Source: Marivirga aurantiaca (GTDB lineage Bacteria > Bacteroidota > Bacteroidia > Cytophagales > Cyclobacteriaceae). From it: a stretch of 64,000 nucleotides of DNA. The notes beneath the pieces are model-generated. The model was not told the origin of the DNA and made no database searches. It saw nothing but the letters and a program-made list of their open reading frames with translations. Where the stretch lies: the NCBI RefSeq assembly GCF_016679925.1, contig NZ_JAEQBW010000013.1, forward strand, positions 47,947-111,946, written 5' to 3'. The position numbers were made by a program, and so were the translations under genes. Shown here piece after piece: positions 1-9,877 of the stretch. Numbering within the stretch: the stretch's first letter is position 1; every line of letters begins with the position of its first letter.

Positions 1-1
1 C

Positions 2-745
2 AAAATGGGAATTAAAATTGCCCATGTTGAGGCTGGTTTACGGTCATTTGATCGCAGGATGCCGGAGGAAATCAACCGATTGGTAACAGACAGTATCTCT
101 GACATATATTTCACTCCTTCAATAGATGCTAATGAAAATCTTTTGAAAGAGGGAGTTGACCATTCGAAAATTAAATTGGTTGGAAATATAATGATTGACT
201 CTTTAGTGAAATGTATGCCAACAATTGATGCTTCTAAAAAGATTATTGATTTGGAGAAATACATTCTTTGTACTGTTCATCGCCCATCGAATGTTGACAA
301 TGATGAAAAACTGCTTGCATTGATCAATTCTTTAGAGTCTATCAGCAGAAAAACAGGCGTTGTTTTCCCAGTTCATCCCAGAACTAAAAAACGACTGGAA
401 CTTATAGGCTATAACATTAATAAAAATAAAAATTTACATTTTATCGAGCCAGTTGGTTATTTTGAATTTATTAAGTTGCAAAAGAATGCAATTGCTGTTA
501 TAACAGATTCAGGCGGCATTCAAGAAGAAACTACTTTTTTAGGAATCCCTTGCTTAACCCTTAGAGAAAATACTGAAAGACCAATTACTATCTCACAAGG
601 AACAAATATGCTAATTGGTTTTGATTACGAGCTATTAAAAAATGAAATTGAAAGAATATTAGTATCTGAAAATATTGACTCAAAAGTTCCGGAATTTTGG
701 GATGGTAATACCGCAGAAAGAATTGTTAAAGAATTGATTAACTAA
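2..745 (+). CDS. wecB: UDP-N-acetylglucosamine 2-epimerase (non-hydrolysing), 5' end outside window
   Basis: The reading frame is already open at the first base, so this is the C-terminal part (about 247 residues of a family usually near 370); the ATG at 5 is internal. Visible family motifs are HVEAGLRS, MPEEINR, TVHRPSNVDN, HPRT, SGGIQEE and LRENTERP. The family interconverts UDP-GlcNAc and UDP-ManNAc in the cytoplasm. Close relatives (WbjD/CapG) epimerise the 6-deoxy sugar in UDP-FucNAc synthesis, and sequence reading alone does not separate the two. It lies 2 bases before the next glycosyltransferase and just ahead of a 4,6-dehydratase-like SDR, so it belongs to an operon making an activated amino sugar for a surface glycan. 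Confidence 0.88.
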   Translation, partial: KMGIKIAHVEAGLRSFDRRMPEEINRLVTDSISDIYFTPSIDANENLLKEGVDHSKIKLVGNIMIDSLVKCMPTIDASKKIIDLEKYILCTVHRPSNVDNDEKLLALINSLESISRKTGVVFPVHPRTKKRLELIGYNINKNKNLHFIEPVGYFEFIKLQKNAIAVITDSGGIQEETTFLGIPCLTLRENTERPITISQGTNMLIGFDYELLKNEIERILVSENIDSKVPEFWDGNTAERIVKELIN

Positions 746-747
746 TA

Positions 748-1977
748 ATGAAACAAAAAAAACTAGGTATATTTCTTTATAATAGATTATTTGATGCACT
801 CATCCAGTCCAACTTTTGGTTGTACATTCAAGATTATTTAGATCAAAATCAATCAGAGGAGTTTAAGATTTATTTGATCACTTATGAAGATAAAAGATTT
901 CCACTGACTAAAGAGCAAAAACAAAAAGTAAAAAATTGGGAAAAACAAGGTCTTATTTGGACTCCTTTAAACTGGAATCCTGGCATTGGTAAACTTGCCA
1001 AAATCAAAGATATTGTCACGGGTTTTTTTGCTACTTATAGAATAAAATTAAAAGGGTGTAATCACTTCATATCTTTGGGCTCCGTGTCTGGTTCTTATTT
1101 ATATTTATACCATACATTATTAAGATTTAAGTTTTTTTTATATCAATTTGAACCACATAGTGAATATGCAATAGATAATAAAATGTGGCCAAAAAACAGC
1201 CCCCAGTATAAAATATCTCATTATTTAGAAAGAAAAGCTGCAAATAATGCCAAGGTCATTGCATCCGGTACAAAATTCATGCATGAGCGATTAAAACATG
1301 AATGGAAGGTAAAGGCAAGTTTCTTTAAAATTCCTACAGTAACTAATGACTCCAAATTTAAATTTTCTGAGGAAAATAGAAAGAAGATGAGGAACAAGCT
1401 TGGACTAAGTGAAGAAATAAAAGTTTTATTTTATCCAGGTAAATTCGGGGATTTATATTATCGAGCTGAAACAGCATGGATGTTTAAATGGGTATTGGAA
1501 GAGGATGACAATTTTCACTTCTTAATTGTAACCCCTCATCAAGATGAGGAAGTGATTGCTTTATTTGATGAAGCAGGTGTACCAAAAGATAAATACACCA
1601 TTGCCCATAGCGATTATTCCGAAATTCACCATTACTTCGCAGCGGCTGATTTTGCAGTAATTGCGGTTCCTCCAGGTCCTTCAAAAAAATTTATATCTAA
1701 TATAAAAGTAGGTGAATATTTAACAGCTGGACTACCTTTTCTAATAACAGAAGGAATTTCTGAGGATTATATTTATGCAAAAGAAAAAAATGTTGGGGTA
1801 GTGGTAAAAGATTTTGAAGAAGAATACATTAAAAGAGCTGTCCCTGAAATTAACAACTATTTATCTAGTGATAGAAAGATGTTAAGAAAGCATTGCCGCG
1901 AAATAGGACTAGATTACAGAGGCTTTAAAGGCTTGAACCAGGTTTTTAAAGCTGCCATAAACGCACTTCATTCATGA
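748..1977 (+). CDS. glycosyltransferase, GT4/GT-B-like
   Basis: A 409-residue cytoplasmic protein without signal peptide or membrane span. The C-terminal half resembles a GT-B nucleotide-sugar-binding domain: a strand-loop segment VLFYPGKFGDLYYR near residue 227, then ADFAVIAVPPGPSK and VGEYLTAGLPFLIT, the usual place of the acidic and glycine residues that hold the sugar nucleotide. The N-terminal half is divergent and the acceptor cannot be told. It starts 2 bases after the epimerase stop and its end overlaps the next gene by 4 bases (ATGA), so translation is probably coupled. Family membership is fairly sure; donor and acceptor are unknown. Confidence 0.75.
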   Translation: MKQKKLGIFLYNRLFDALIQSNFWLYIQDYLDQNQSEEFKIYLITYEDKRFPLTKEQKQKVKNWEKQGLIWTPLNWNPGIGKLAKIKDIVTGFFATYRIKLKGCNHFISLGSVSGSYLYLYHTLLRFKFFLYQFEPHSEYAIDNKMWPKNSPQYKISHYLERKAANNAKVIASGTKFMHERLKHEWKVKASFFKIPTVTNDSKFKFSEENRKKMRNKLGLSEEIKVLFYPGKFGDLYYRAETAWMFKWVLEEDDNFHFLIVTPHQDEEVIALFDEAGVPKDKYTIAHSDYSEIHHYFAAADFAVIAVPPGPSKKFISNIKVGEYLTAGLPFLITEGISEDYIYAKEKNVGVVVKDFEEEYIKRAVPEINNYLSSDRKMLRKHCREIGLDYRGFKGLNQVFKAAINALHS

Positions 1978-2966
1978 ATAAATTAAGCTTTAAAAATAAA
2001 AACATAGTTGTATTGGGAGGAACGGGGTCGTTTGGAAAAGCATTTATCCATTATTTGCTAAAACATCATTCTGATCTCAACCAAATTTTGGTTGTTTCAA
2101 GGGATGAACAAAAGCAGTACGAATTTAAATCAGAACTGGGGGGATTAACTAACAAAATAACATTTTCCCTTGGTGATATTAGAGATAGGGAAAGGATGTT
2201 TGCCTTATTATCAAATGCAGATATGGTAGTTCATGCCGCAGCTATGAAGCATATGCCAATAGCCGAAGAAAACCCGCAAGAATGCTATAAAACTAATATA
2301 GTAGGAACACAAAATGTTATTGACTCTGCCATTGCCAATAAAGTTGAAAAGGTAGTGGCGCTCTCTACAGACAAAGCAGTATTGCCTATCAATGTATACG
2401 GAGCTTCAAAGTTATTTTTAGAGCGATTAGTTATTAATGCTAATATAAGCCAAAATAATACCGGAACTAAGTTGATGATTGTGAGGTATGCAAATGTTTT
2501 GGGATCAAGAGGAAGTGTGGTACCCTTTTTTCAAAAAGTTAAATCTAGTGGGACAATCCCTATTACGGATTTAAAAATGACCCGTTTTAGCATTACATTA
2601 CAGGATAGTGTAGACTTGGTATTATATGCATTTGCAATGGGAACCGGGGGTGAAGTAATTGTGCCAAAAGCCCCATCCTATAAAATTACTGATGTAGCAA
2701 GTGCCATTGCACCTGATTGCCAAATAAATGAAATCGGCATAAGAAATGGAGAAAAGTTAAGTGAATTAATGCTCTCGAAACATGAGTCTTTAAATACATT
2801 AGAAAATGAAAAATATTTTATAGTATTACCACCGTTTAAAAGTCAGGAGGCTCATGTAAGTCATTTCAATGCAAGACCTCTGACTACAACATTTGAATAT
2901 GACTCTGCAAATAATACAGATTGGCTAACTGTAGAAAGGCTAAAAGAACAAATAATGGATCTTTAG
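1974..2966 (+). CDS. UDP-GlcNAc 4,6-dehydratase (inverting)-like SDR, PseB/FlaA1 type
   Basis: A 330-residue extended short-chain dehydrogenase of the CapD/FlaA1 family. The Rossmann motif GGTGSFGKAF is at about residue 15, then STDKAVLPINVYGASK (Tyr-x3-Lys pair), RYANVLGSRGSVVPFF, ITDLKMTRFSITL and IGIRNGEKLSE, all characteristic of this group. Such enzymes remove water from UDP-GlcNAc to give a UDP-4-keto-6-deoxy sugar, the entry to UDP-FucNAc, QuiNAc or pseudaminic acid. The YGASK motif (Tyr rather than the Met seen in CapE/WbjB) leans to the PseB/FlaA1 side, but no PseC aminotransferase follows. The adjacent 2-epimerase fits amino-deoxysugar synthesis. It overlaps the upstream gene by 4 bases. 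Confidence 0.82.
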   Translation: MNKLSFKNKNIVVLGGTGSFGKAFIHYLLKHHSDLNQILVVSRDEQKQYEFKSELGGLTNKITFSLGDIRDRERMFALLSNADMVVHAAAMKHMPIAEENPQECYKTNIVGTQNVIDSAIANKVEKVVALSTDKAVLPINVYGASKLFLERLVINANISQNNTGTKLMIVRYANVLGSRGSVVPFFQKVKSSGTIPITDLKMTRFSITLQDSVDLVLYAFAMGTGGEVIVPKAPSYKITDVASAIAPDCQINEIGIRNGEKLSELMLSKHESLNTLENEKYFIVLPPFKSQEAHVSHFNARPLTTTFEYDSANNTDWLTVERLKEQIMDL

Positions 2967-2987
2967 TTTTTTTTTGTTTTATTTATT

Positions 2988-3806
2988 ATGCACTCAAAAG
3001 ACTCCCCTTTAGTAAGTATCATTATGGCTGCGTATAATGCCAGTTTTTATATTTCGGAGGCCATAGATTCTGTCTTAAATCAAGAATACCCAAACTGGGA
3101 ATTATTAATTGTGAATGATGGTTCAAAGGATAACACTAAAGAAATTATTAAAGGATTTAAGGACAGTAGAGTTAAATATTTTGAACAAAAGAATAAGGGG
3201 GTTAGTGCAGCGAGGAATGTAGGATTAAATAATATGAATGGTGATTTCTTCTGCTTTCTTGATTCGGATGATCTGTTTTCACCTCATAGTTTACTTAATA
3301 GGTTAAAAGTTTTTGATCAAGACGAGGAATTAGAGTTTGTAGATGGTATTGTTGAAGTATTTGAACATAAAACCTCTAAAACTATAAGAAAGTTTAGCCC
3401 TTCGTTTTACGGAAATCCTTTTAGTGAATTAATAGCTTTGAATGACTCTTGTTTTTTTGCTCCAACTTGGTTAGTTAAAGTAGTGAAAAATAAAAAGTAT
3501 CATTTTAATGAGGAGTTATCCCATTGCGAAGACATCTTATTTTATTTAACAATAAGTAAAGATGGAGGTAAATATAGCTTTTCAAATTCAATTTCATATT
3601 TATACAGAGAAGGTAATGTCTCTGCTATGTCAAATTTAAAAAAACTAGAGTTGGGTTACTTTACCCTTCTAAAGGAAATTAAAGAATGGTCATTTGTTTC
3701 AAAAATTGAAAAAATAAATCTTAGAAAGAAAGTGAAAATGATTATGACCAAATCATACCTTTCTCGTTTTCAAGTATTAAATGCGATTCAAGTTTACTTT
3801 AAATAA
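2988..3806 (+). CDS. glycosyltransferase family 2
   Basis: A 272-residue GT-A enzyme. It opens with the family 2 signature VSIIMAAYNASFYISEAIDS, continues with VNDGSKDNTKE and GVSAARNVGL, and has the metal-binding DSDD motif near residue 91 (CFLDSDDLF). There are no membrane segments, so it should act on a lipid-linked acceptor at the inner face of the inner membrane. It begins 21 bases after the SDR stop, across a T-rich spacer with a run of nine T. Its last codons overlap the start of the large T9SS cargo by 26 bases. Donor and acceptor cannot be read from the sequence. Confidence 0.85.
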   Translation: MHSKDSPLVSIIMAAYNASFYISEAIDSVLNQEYPNWELLIVNDGSKDNTKEIIKGFKDSRVKYFEQKNKGVSAARNVGLNNMNGDFFCFLDSDDLFSPHSLLNRLKVFDQDEELEFVDGIVEVFEHKTSKTIRKFSPSFYGNPFSELIALNDSCFFAPTWLVKVVKNKKYHFNEELSHCEDILFYLTISKDGGKYSFSNSISYLYREGNVSAMSNLKKLELGYFTLLKEIKEWSFVSKIEKINLRKKVKMIMTKSYLSRFQVLNAIQVYFK

Positions 3807-6800
3807 TTCGTTGACTATAAAATCATTTTTGTTCATTATTATTTATTTGATAATTGAATCAAAAATTTATGCCCAAGTTAACGCAAATTTTGATGTAGGT
3901 CTTAGTTTTTGTTTGGGTGAAAATATTCAATTAACTAATACTTCAACTAATGCTGTATCATATAAATGGGATTTTTGTGTTGGAGATTTTGAAAATGACC
4001 CCGTAATCACTAATAATCTTAGTACAGCTATCCCTAATTCCTTCGGGTTAAAAGTTATTGAGGAGTCGGGGAACTTCTATGGTTTTGCCACTGTCAATAC
4101 GGCCTCCACTGATGGATTATATCGCTATGATTTTGGTAATAGTTTAGATAATTCACCTTCTGTTTCTTTTTTAGGTGATTTTGGTGGAGTTATGATCGAT
4201 CCTGAAGGAATTGACATCACTAAGGAAGGAACAGAATGGATTGGAATAATTGGATATGGAAATAATGGAGGAAATTTAACTAGGCTCGTTTGGAGTAACA
4301 TTGAGAGCATACCAATTGCTACTAATTTAGGAAATTTTGGCTTTCCTGGAAGACTTAGAGATGTTAAGATTCTACTGCAAAACAATGAATATATTGTAGT
4401 TACCCCATATTATAATGGAAACACTTTAGTGAGAATAAACTTTGGTAATAGTTTGAAAAATAATCCCACTATCAGTGAGGTAACCCAAAGTACTGCATTA
4501 ACTGATGTAAATCTCCCAATAGGTCTAGAGATTGTAAAAAAGGATGGAAGTTGGACCGCGATTCTTGGCTCTCAAAATTCGAAGACAATTTCCTTATTTG
4601 ATTTAGGAAATGATATTTTATCCGCTCCTAATTTCATAAAAAGTCAAGCTTTTGGCTCATTCAACAATTTATCAAAACTAAAAGTCATCCAAGAGGGGGC
4701 TAATTTTTATGGCTTGATTACAACGGCAAATGGCCCATTACGACTAGTAGACATGAAGTCAATGGAAGCCACTGACACGTTTGCGGAAATTCCGAAAACT
4801 AGTTCACCAACTTTAGAGGGGATTGATGTTGTAAAAGTTCAGAGCAGCCATTATGTTTTTGGAACACGCTTAAACTTGAGCCGCTTAATCTTTGAGCGAG
4901 ACTGTCCTTCTTCTATAGACTTTTCAATAGATGAGAATCCAAATGTTTCTTATTCACAATCAGGCACATATGTTATCCATCTCACTGCCTTTGATGAAAA
5001 TAGCCTTAACGATTTCATTACCAAGGAAGTAACTGTAACAGATAATCTTGCCCCTGAAGGCAACCTAATTTTAGCCGAGGCCTATTGCATTACAGATATA
5101 ATTGCATATTCTTTTACTACAGAAGATGCCATAGCGGATTATGAATGGGATTATGATGATGGTAATAGTAGCACAGACATAAGCCCTACTCATCAATATG
5201 CCACAGCAGGTGAATATACAGTATCACTTACTGTTACTTCTCCCGAAGGCTGCAGCAATCTTTTTACCCAAGCCATCACCATTTACGAAGAAGCTGTTCC
5301 TGACTTTAGCACGGCCGAAACCACCTATTGTAGTTTTGAAGTAATCAGCTTTGAAAATTCAACTCCCGGAGACTATGGCGAAAACATCAGCTACGCCTGG
5401 GACTTTAATGGAGAAGGGGCTTCTATAGAGCTCGCTCCTACTTTTACTTTTGAGAGCAGTGGAGAAAAGACCATACGACTCACGGCCAATGTATTGGGTT
5501 GTGAGACTTTTATTGAAAAAACCATTACCCTTATTGATGGGCCACAGGTGGATTTTGAAATTGGTCCAATCTGCTTGGGCGAAACAGTCACTTTTACTAA
5601 CCAAAGCACAGGGGGCGATATCACCGGTTATAGCTGGGACTTAGGCAACGGGGAAACAAGCATAGATGAAAATGCAACAGCTACTTACGTAGCATCTGGC
5701 GGCTATACTATCAGCTTAACCGTTACTAATGCCAGTGGCTGTGAAAATACATTGGAAAAGGAAATCACGATTTATGAACAAATCATTAATGACATCGTTG
5801 TAAGCGAAGCCATTGAAAATGTGCCTTTTAATTCAACAGTAGAATTGATAACTGAACAGCCTTACAGTATCACAGATTATGATTGGGAAATCAATGGTCA
5901 AATAAGTACAGATGCTTCCCCGGTATGGACCCTCCCATTTGGAACGTATGAGCTCAATCTAAATCTAACAGTGGATGCAGGATGTATCTTTACTCTCCAA
6001 AAGGAAGTAGTGGTAGCGACTTCCGAATTCCCTACTCCTGATTTTGCATTTGAAGACAATTTATGTTTAACCGAGACAATTCAGCTAAGCAATACTTCGA
6101 TAAATGCTGTTTCCTATGAGTGGGATTTTTGCATTGGTGATTTTGAAACGAGTCCTGTCATCTCCAATAATTTAAGCACAGCGATATCAAATTCTTTTGG
6201 ACTAAAGATTATTCAAGAAGGCAATAGTTATTATGGTTTTGCTACCGTAAACACAACAGATGTAAAAGGGATATATCGATATGACTTTGGCACAAGTTTA
6301 GATAACGCTCCAACTATTACTTTTTTGGGAGATATTGGTGGAGTAGTAGTTGACCCAGAAGGCTTGGATATTATGAAAGAGGGTAGTGAATGGATAGGGA
6401 TTATTGGATATAGAAACAATGGGGGAAAGATAACAAGGGTAGTCTGGGAAGACCTAGAGAGTTCACCAACAGCATCAGAAATTGGTAATTTTGGTTTTGC
6501 TGGTAGATTTAGAGATGTACAGATAGTAAAACAAGGAGGGAATTACATTGTGGTGACCCCGTACTATAATACCAGTACGTTGGTTCGAATTGATTTTGGA
6601 ACTAGTTTAAAAAATAATCCAACCATTGGTGATCTCAGTCAGAGTGCTGCTTTATCTAATGTGGAATTCCCTATTGGAATGAGTTTAATGAAGAATGGAA
6701 TGGATTGGCTATTGGTTTTAGGGTCAATAAATACAAAAACCATTTCTGTTTTTGACTTAGGGATTGATATTTTTTCTGAACCTACACATATTAAGAGTGA

Positions 6801-9501
6801 AACATTTGCATCATTTAATAATCTATCAAAACTAAAAGTAATTCAGGAAAGTAAAAGTTTTTATGGCTTGATTACAACGGCCAATGGCTCATTGCGACTG
6901 GTAGATATGAAGTCAATGGAAGCCACTGACACGTTTGAGGAAATTCTACTAACAAGTGCACCAACTTTAGAGGGAATTGATGTTGTAAAAGTTCAGAGCA
7001 GCCATTATGTTTTGGGAACACGCTTAAACTTGAGCCGCTTGATTTTTGAAAAAGACTGCCCGTCTTCTATTGACTACTCTACAGCAAATAACCCCACCAT
7101 TTCCTACACGCAAGCGGGTACTATCCCCATCACCCTAACAGCCTATCACCCCAATGGAAATTCGGCTTCTATCACTAAAGAAATCACAGTCACCAACAAT
7201 CAAGCTCCTGATATCAGTTTTTCAATTGAGGAGAATGTATGTATCGGTAATCCAATTGCTTTCACATCAGCTTCAGACGCTACTATAACAGCCTATGATT
7301 GGGATTTTGGAGATGGTGAACAAAGTTCGGAGGAAACCCCTAATCATACCTATGCCAGTGCCGGTACATATGCAGTGAAATTAAGGGTACAAGATGCAGA
7401 GGGTTGTCAAAATATCTTTACAGATTCCATCAATGTTTATGCTGAGCCAATCCCTGATTTTCAGACCAGTGCACAGGGCAGTATCTGTTCCCAAAAGCCT
7501 GTGTTTTTTGAAAATCTCACTGATTTACCCACAGACGCCACTTTCCTGTGGGAGTTTGGTGATGGAAACAGCTCTACAGAAGAAAATCCGGAGCATATTT
7601 ATGAAACGGCCAATGATTATACTGTCAGCCTGCAAATTACAATGGCTGGCTGCATGGTAGAAAAACAAAACACTATTTCAGTAAACCCCGGACCAGCCCT
7701 CGGCTTTACCACTATTGATAACTGCTTAGGGCAATCCATTACCTTTAACAATACCAGCCAGGGAGATTTTATTACAGCTTACCATTGGGATTTTGGTGAT
7801 GGCACCACCTCCACTCAGGAAAACCCGGTTTACAGTTTTGAAGCTATAGGCACACACAATATTTCCTTAACCGCTTTCACCAGCAACGGATGCGACTATA
7901 CCTTTGAACAAATGGTAGAAGTTTACCCGGTAGCAGTGGTCGATTTTGAAACTGAAGCGGCTTGTGCCACTCAGCCTGTACAATTTAACGAACAGGTATT
8001 CCTGGAAGTCTCCAACATTACAGACTTCCTATGGGACTTCGGGATTCCGGGGAGAAATGATGACCTCTCAACCCTGGCCAATCCACAATTTACATTTCCT
8101 GAGCCCGGAACTTACAATGTGAACTTACAGGTAACTACTGCTGATGGATGTGTGAGTGAAGGACAAAAAATAATTACCGTGCAGCCTATTCCGCAGCCAG
8201 GCTTTAGTTATGAAGCTAAGTGCGTGGGGAACACCATCCTTTTTGAGAGCAATACCAGCAATAATATCAGCTCGCACTATTGGGAATTGCAAAACAATGC
8301 TGGAGAGGTGTTACAGGTAGGCCTCGCTTCTGATTTTTCTTATCAGTTTCTTACAGCGGGAGATTATAGTTTAAAATACAGGCAGCAAAATCAGCAACTC
8401 TGCAGTAACGAATATGAGGAAACCATCAGCATACTGCCCCGTCCCGAACCTTCTTTCGCTTTCGGTCAGGCATGTAAAGGTCTTCCTGTCACATTTGAAA
8501 ACACAAGCTCCCTTTTTGGTAATAATGTAGCACAATACAATTGGAAGATGGGTAATATAGCTACTCTCAATGAAGAAAATCCTACATTTACATTTGAAGA
8601 AACAGGTAATTATGAGGTAATGCTTGAAGTAATTACCAGCTCCGGCTGCATGGAAAGCACTACCCAAACCATTACCGTAAATCCTTTACCTGATGTCAGT
8701 TTCGATATTCCCCAGGAAATAGGAGCTTATCCATTTCCATTGAACATTGAGGTAGACGAGGAAGTGGAATTCTCTTATGAATGGACAATTAATGGGGCAA
8801 TGGTATCAACAGAGACTATTTTACAAGATACCCTATCTGAACAAGGTAATTACATCATTGGGCTAAACGTCACCAATTCCTTTGGCTGTACAAGTTCAAC
8901 TTTCAGACAGTTAAACGTCCGGGCGCCTGAATTGGATATTGCTTTGAGTAATTTAAGAATAGTTCCACAGGGGGATTTTACAAATTTTGTTATTACACTT
9001 TCCAATAAAGGCAGCCTGGTACCGGATTATATAGATTTGGATGTAGACCTGGGAAAATTTTCGGTGACAGAAAGAGTAGAGCGCATTATTTATCCTGGAA
9101 ACACAGTTAATTACGCCTTGAGCTTGAGCTTGTCTGAAAGTCAGCTGAAAGGCCTCAACCGGATTTGCCTTAGTGCAAATGTAGTCAGCAGTGTATTTGT
9201 GGAAGAAAAGAAGAACAACAACAGAGCCTGTACCAACCTGGAAGATGCTTTCAAAGTATTGGATATCTACCCCAATCCTGCTAAAAGTATGGTTCAGATC
9301 CCCGTTATTTTACCGGAAAATGGGGATGTCTTCATCAGTATTGAGCAAAGTGATGGAAAGCAGAATGCTCAATTGGTCTATCCATTGGAATCCGGCTATA
9401 ATGAGCTAAAACTGGAAAGAGGCAACTTAAAAGCCGGCATCTATTTCATCCGCATAAGGTACCAGGGCTATGAAATTGTGAAGAAAGTGGTGTTTAATTG
9501 A
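3781..9501 (+). CDS. giant PKD-domain surface protein with T9SS type A sorting domain
   Basis: 1906 residues. A signal peptide covers residues 1-31 (hydrophobic core then IYAQ). Two modules (about 36-420 and 754-1140) each hold six repeating units of about 45-55 residues that look like a six-bladed beta-propeller, sitting between the WDF strand of a PKD fold and its closing GTYVIHLTAF-type strand. About eleven further PKD-like repeats follow in two blocks (roughly 430-750 and 1145-1740; YDWDFGDGEQSS, YHWDFGDGTTST and similar). A CARDB-like beta-sandwich region is at about 1745-1830. The end reads YPNPA ... GIYFIRIRYQG ... KKVVFN, a type A C-terminal sorting domain, so export through the type IX system and cell-surface anchoring or release are expected. 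The ligand or role (adhesion, glycan binding) is not recognisable. The start overlaps the upstream glycosyltransferase. Confidence 0.85.
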   Translation: MRFKFTLNNSLTIKSFLFIIIYLIIESKIYAQVNANFDVGLSFCLGENIQLTNTSTNAVSYKWDFCVGDFENDPVITNNLSTAIPNSFGLKVIEESGNFYGFATVNTASTDGLYRYDFGNSLDNSPSVSFLGDFGGVMIDPEGIDITKEGTEWIGIIGYGNNGGNLTRLVWSNIESIPIATNLGNFGFPGRLRDVKILLQNNEYIVVTPYYNGNTLVRINFGNSLKNNPTISEVTQSTALTDVNLPIGLEIVKKDGSWTAILGSQNSKTISLFDLGNDILSAPNFIKSQAFGSFNNLSKLKVIQEGANFYGLITTANGPLRLVDMKSMEATDTFAEIPKTSSPTLEGIDVVKVQSSHYVFGTRLNLSRLIFERDCPSSIDFSIDENPNVSYSQSGTYVIHLTAFDENSLNDFITKEVTVTDNLAPEGNLILAEAYCITDIIAYSFTTEDAIADYEWDYDDGNSSTDISPTHQYATAGEYTVSLTVTSPEGCSNLFTQAITIYEEAVPDFSTAETTYCSFEVISFENSTPGDYGENISYAWDFNGEGASIELAPTFTFESSGEKTIRLTANVLGCETFIEKTITLIDGPQVDFEIGPICLGETVTFTNQSTGGDITGYSWDLGNGETSIDENATATYVASGGYTISLTVTNASGCENTLEKEITIYEQIINDIVVSEAIENVPFNSTVELITEQPYSITDYDWEINGQISTDASPVWTLPFGTYELNLNLTVDAGCIFTLQKEVVVATSEFPTPDFAFEDNLCLTETIQLSNTSINAVSYEWDFCIGDFETSPVISNNLSTAISNSFGLKIIQEGNSYYGFATVNTTDVKGIYRYDFGTSLDNAPTITFLGDIGGVVVDPEGLDIMKEGSEWIGIIGYRNNGGKITRVVWEDLESSPTASEIGNFGFAGRFRDVQIVKQGGNYIVVTPYYNTSTLVRIDFGTSLKNNPTIGDLSQSAALSNVEFPIGMSLMKNGMDWLLVLGSINTKTISVFDLGIDIFSEPTHIKSETFASFNNLSKLKVIQESKSFYGLITTANGSLRLVDMKSMEATDTFEEILLTSAPTLEGIDVVKVQSSHYVLGTRLNLSRLIFEKDCPSSIDYSTANNPTISYTQAGTIPITLTAYHPNGNSASITKEITVTNNQAPDISFSIEENVCIGNPIAFTSASDATITAYDWDFGDGEQSSEETPNHTYASAGTYAVKLRVQDAEGCQNIFTDSINVYAEPIPDFQTSAQGSICSQKPVFFENLTDLPTDATFLWEFGDGNSSTEENPEHIYETANDYTVSLQITMAGCMVEKQNTISVNPGPALGFTTIDNCLGQSITFNNTSQGDFITAYHWDFGDGTTSTQENPVYSFEAIGTHNISLTAFTSNGCDYTFEQMVEVYPVAVVDFETEAACATQPVQFNEQVFLEVSNITDFLWDFGIPGRNDDLSTLANPQFTFPEPGTYNVNLQVTTADGCVSEGQKIITVQPIPQPGFSYEAKCVGNTILFESNTSNNISSHYWELQNNAGEVLQVGLASDFSYQFLTAGDYSLKYRQQNQQLCSNEYEETISILPRPEPSFAFGQACKGLPVTFENTSSLFGNNVAQYNWKMGNIATLNEENPTFTFEETGNYEVMLEVITSSGCMESTTQTITVNPLPDVSFDIPQEIGAYPFPLNIEVDEEVEFSYEWTINGAMVSTETILQDTLSEQGNYIIGLNVTNSFGCTSSTFRQLNVRAPELDIALSNLRIVPQGDFTNFVITLSNKGSLVPDYIDLDVDLGKFSVTERVERIIYPGNTVNYALSLSLSESQLKGLNRICLSANVVSSVFVEEKKNNNRACTNLEDAFKVLDIYPNPAKSMVQIPVILPENGDVFISIEQSDGKQNAQLVYPLESGYNELKLERGNLKAGIYFIRIRYQGYEIVKKVVFN
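3877..4925 (+). repeat. internal duplication, copy 1 (PKD-nested propeller module)
   Basis: First copy of a module of about 350 codons, repeated 2154 bases (718 codons) downstream. Six blade-like units can be picked out by openings such as GLKVIEESGNFYGF, GIDITKEGTEWIGI, GLEIVKKDGSWTAI and GIDVVKVQSSHYVF. The last two units are nearly identical in DNA to the second copy, the earlier ones much less so. Confidence 0.85.
6031..7079 (+). repeat. internal duplication, copy 2 (PKD-nested propeller module)
   Basis: Second copy of the module, in the same frame and with the same six units (GLKIIQEGNSYYGF, GLDIMKEGSEWIGI, KLKVIQESKSFYGL and so on). Both copies carry a Cys after the PKD WDF strand (WDFC) and a Cys after the last blade (DCPSSID), which could pair across the insertion. 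Confidence 0.85.
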
Positions 9502-9772
9502 GAATCCCCCTTTCAGAAAAAAATGGGGAGAGTATAAGGAATCATCTAACCCACATTTGCAATGTGGTTGCCCCTACTGGTTATTGCGAGCATTCTATTC
9601 CATTTCAATGGAATTAATGTGAAGCAATCTGTTGGCAAGTAATTACAGCTGTTTTGCTTTCTAATTTTCGATAAAAAGAAATCCCTCCTTAATCAAAGGG
9701 TGAAATCTAAAAACCACCTCACACTGAACTTGATTCAGAATCTCCCAATTAGTAACCATTTACCAATCCTGT

Positions 9773-9790
9773 GTTTCGTGAGACACGAAC
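9773..9790. repeat. GAGACAC-core hairpin, copy a
   Basis: Stem TTCGTG / CACGAA around the triloop AGA. The same GTG-nAGA-CAC core occurs at 9878-9901 and 47295-47316. Confidence 0.5.
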
Positions 9791-9877
9791 CACGGCTGTG
9801 GATGTGTTCCTGAGACACAAATGCTTTTGATACAAAATTTAATGAGGACATTCGTTTTTCTTATAGTTGTATGTACG

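Noticed and set aside
2967..2987. T-rich stretch after the SDR as an intrinsic terminator
   Set aside because: There is a T9 run but no stable stem before it, and the next gene of the operon starts 21 bases on.
3877..7079. Possible CRISPR or satellite array because of repeated DNA
   Set aside because: The repeats are in-frame protein modules with a 2154-base period; no short direct repeats with unique spacers are present anywhere in the window.
8371..8667. A 98-codon frame antisense to the T9SS cargo, and similar antisense frames elsewhere
   Set aside because: They lie wholly inside well-supported genes on the other strand, lack family motifs and have codon use expected of shadow frames.
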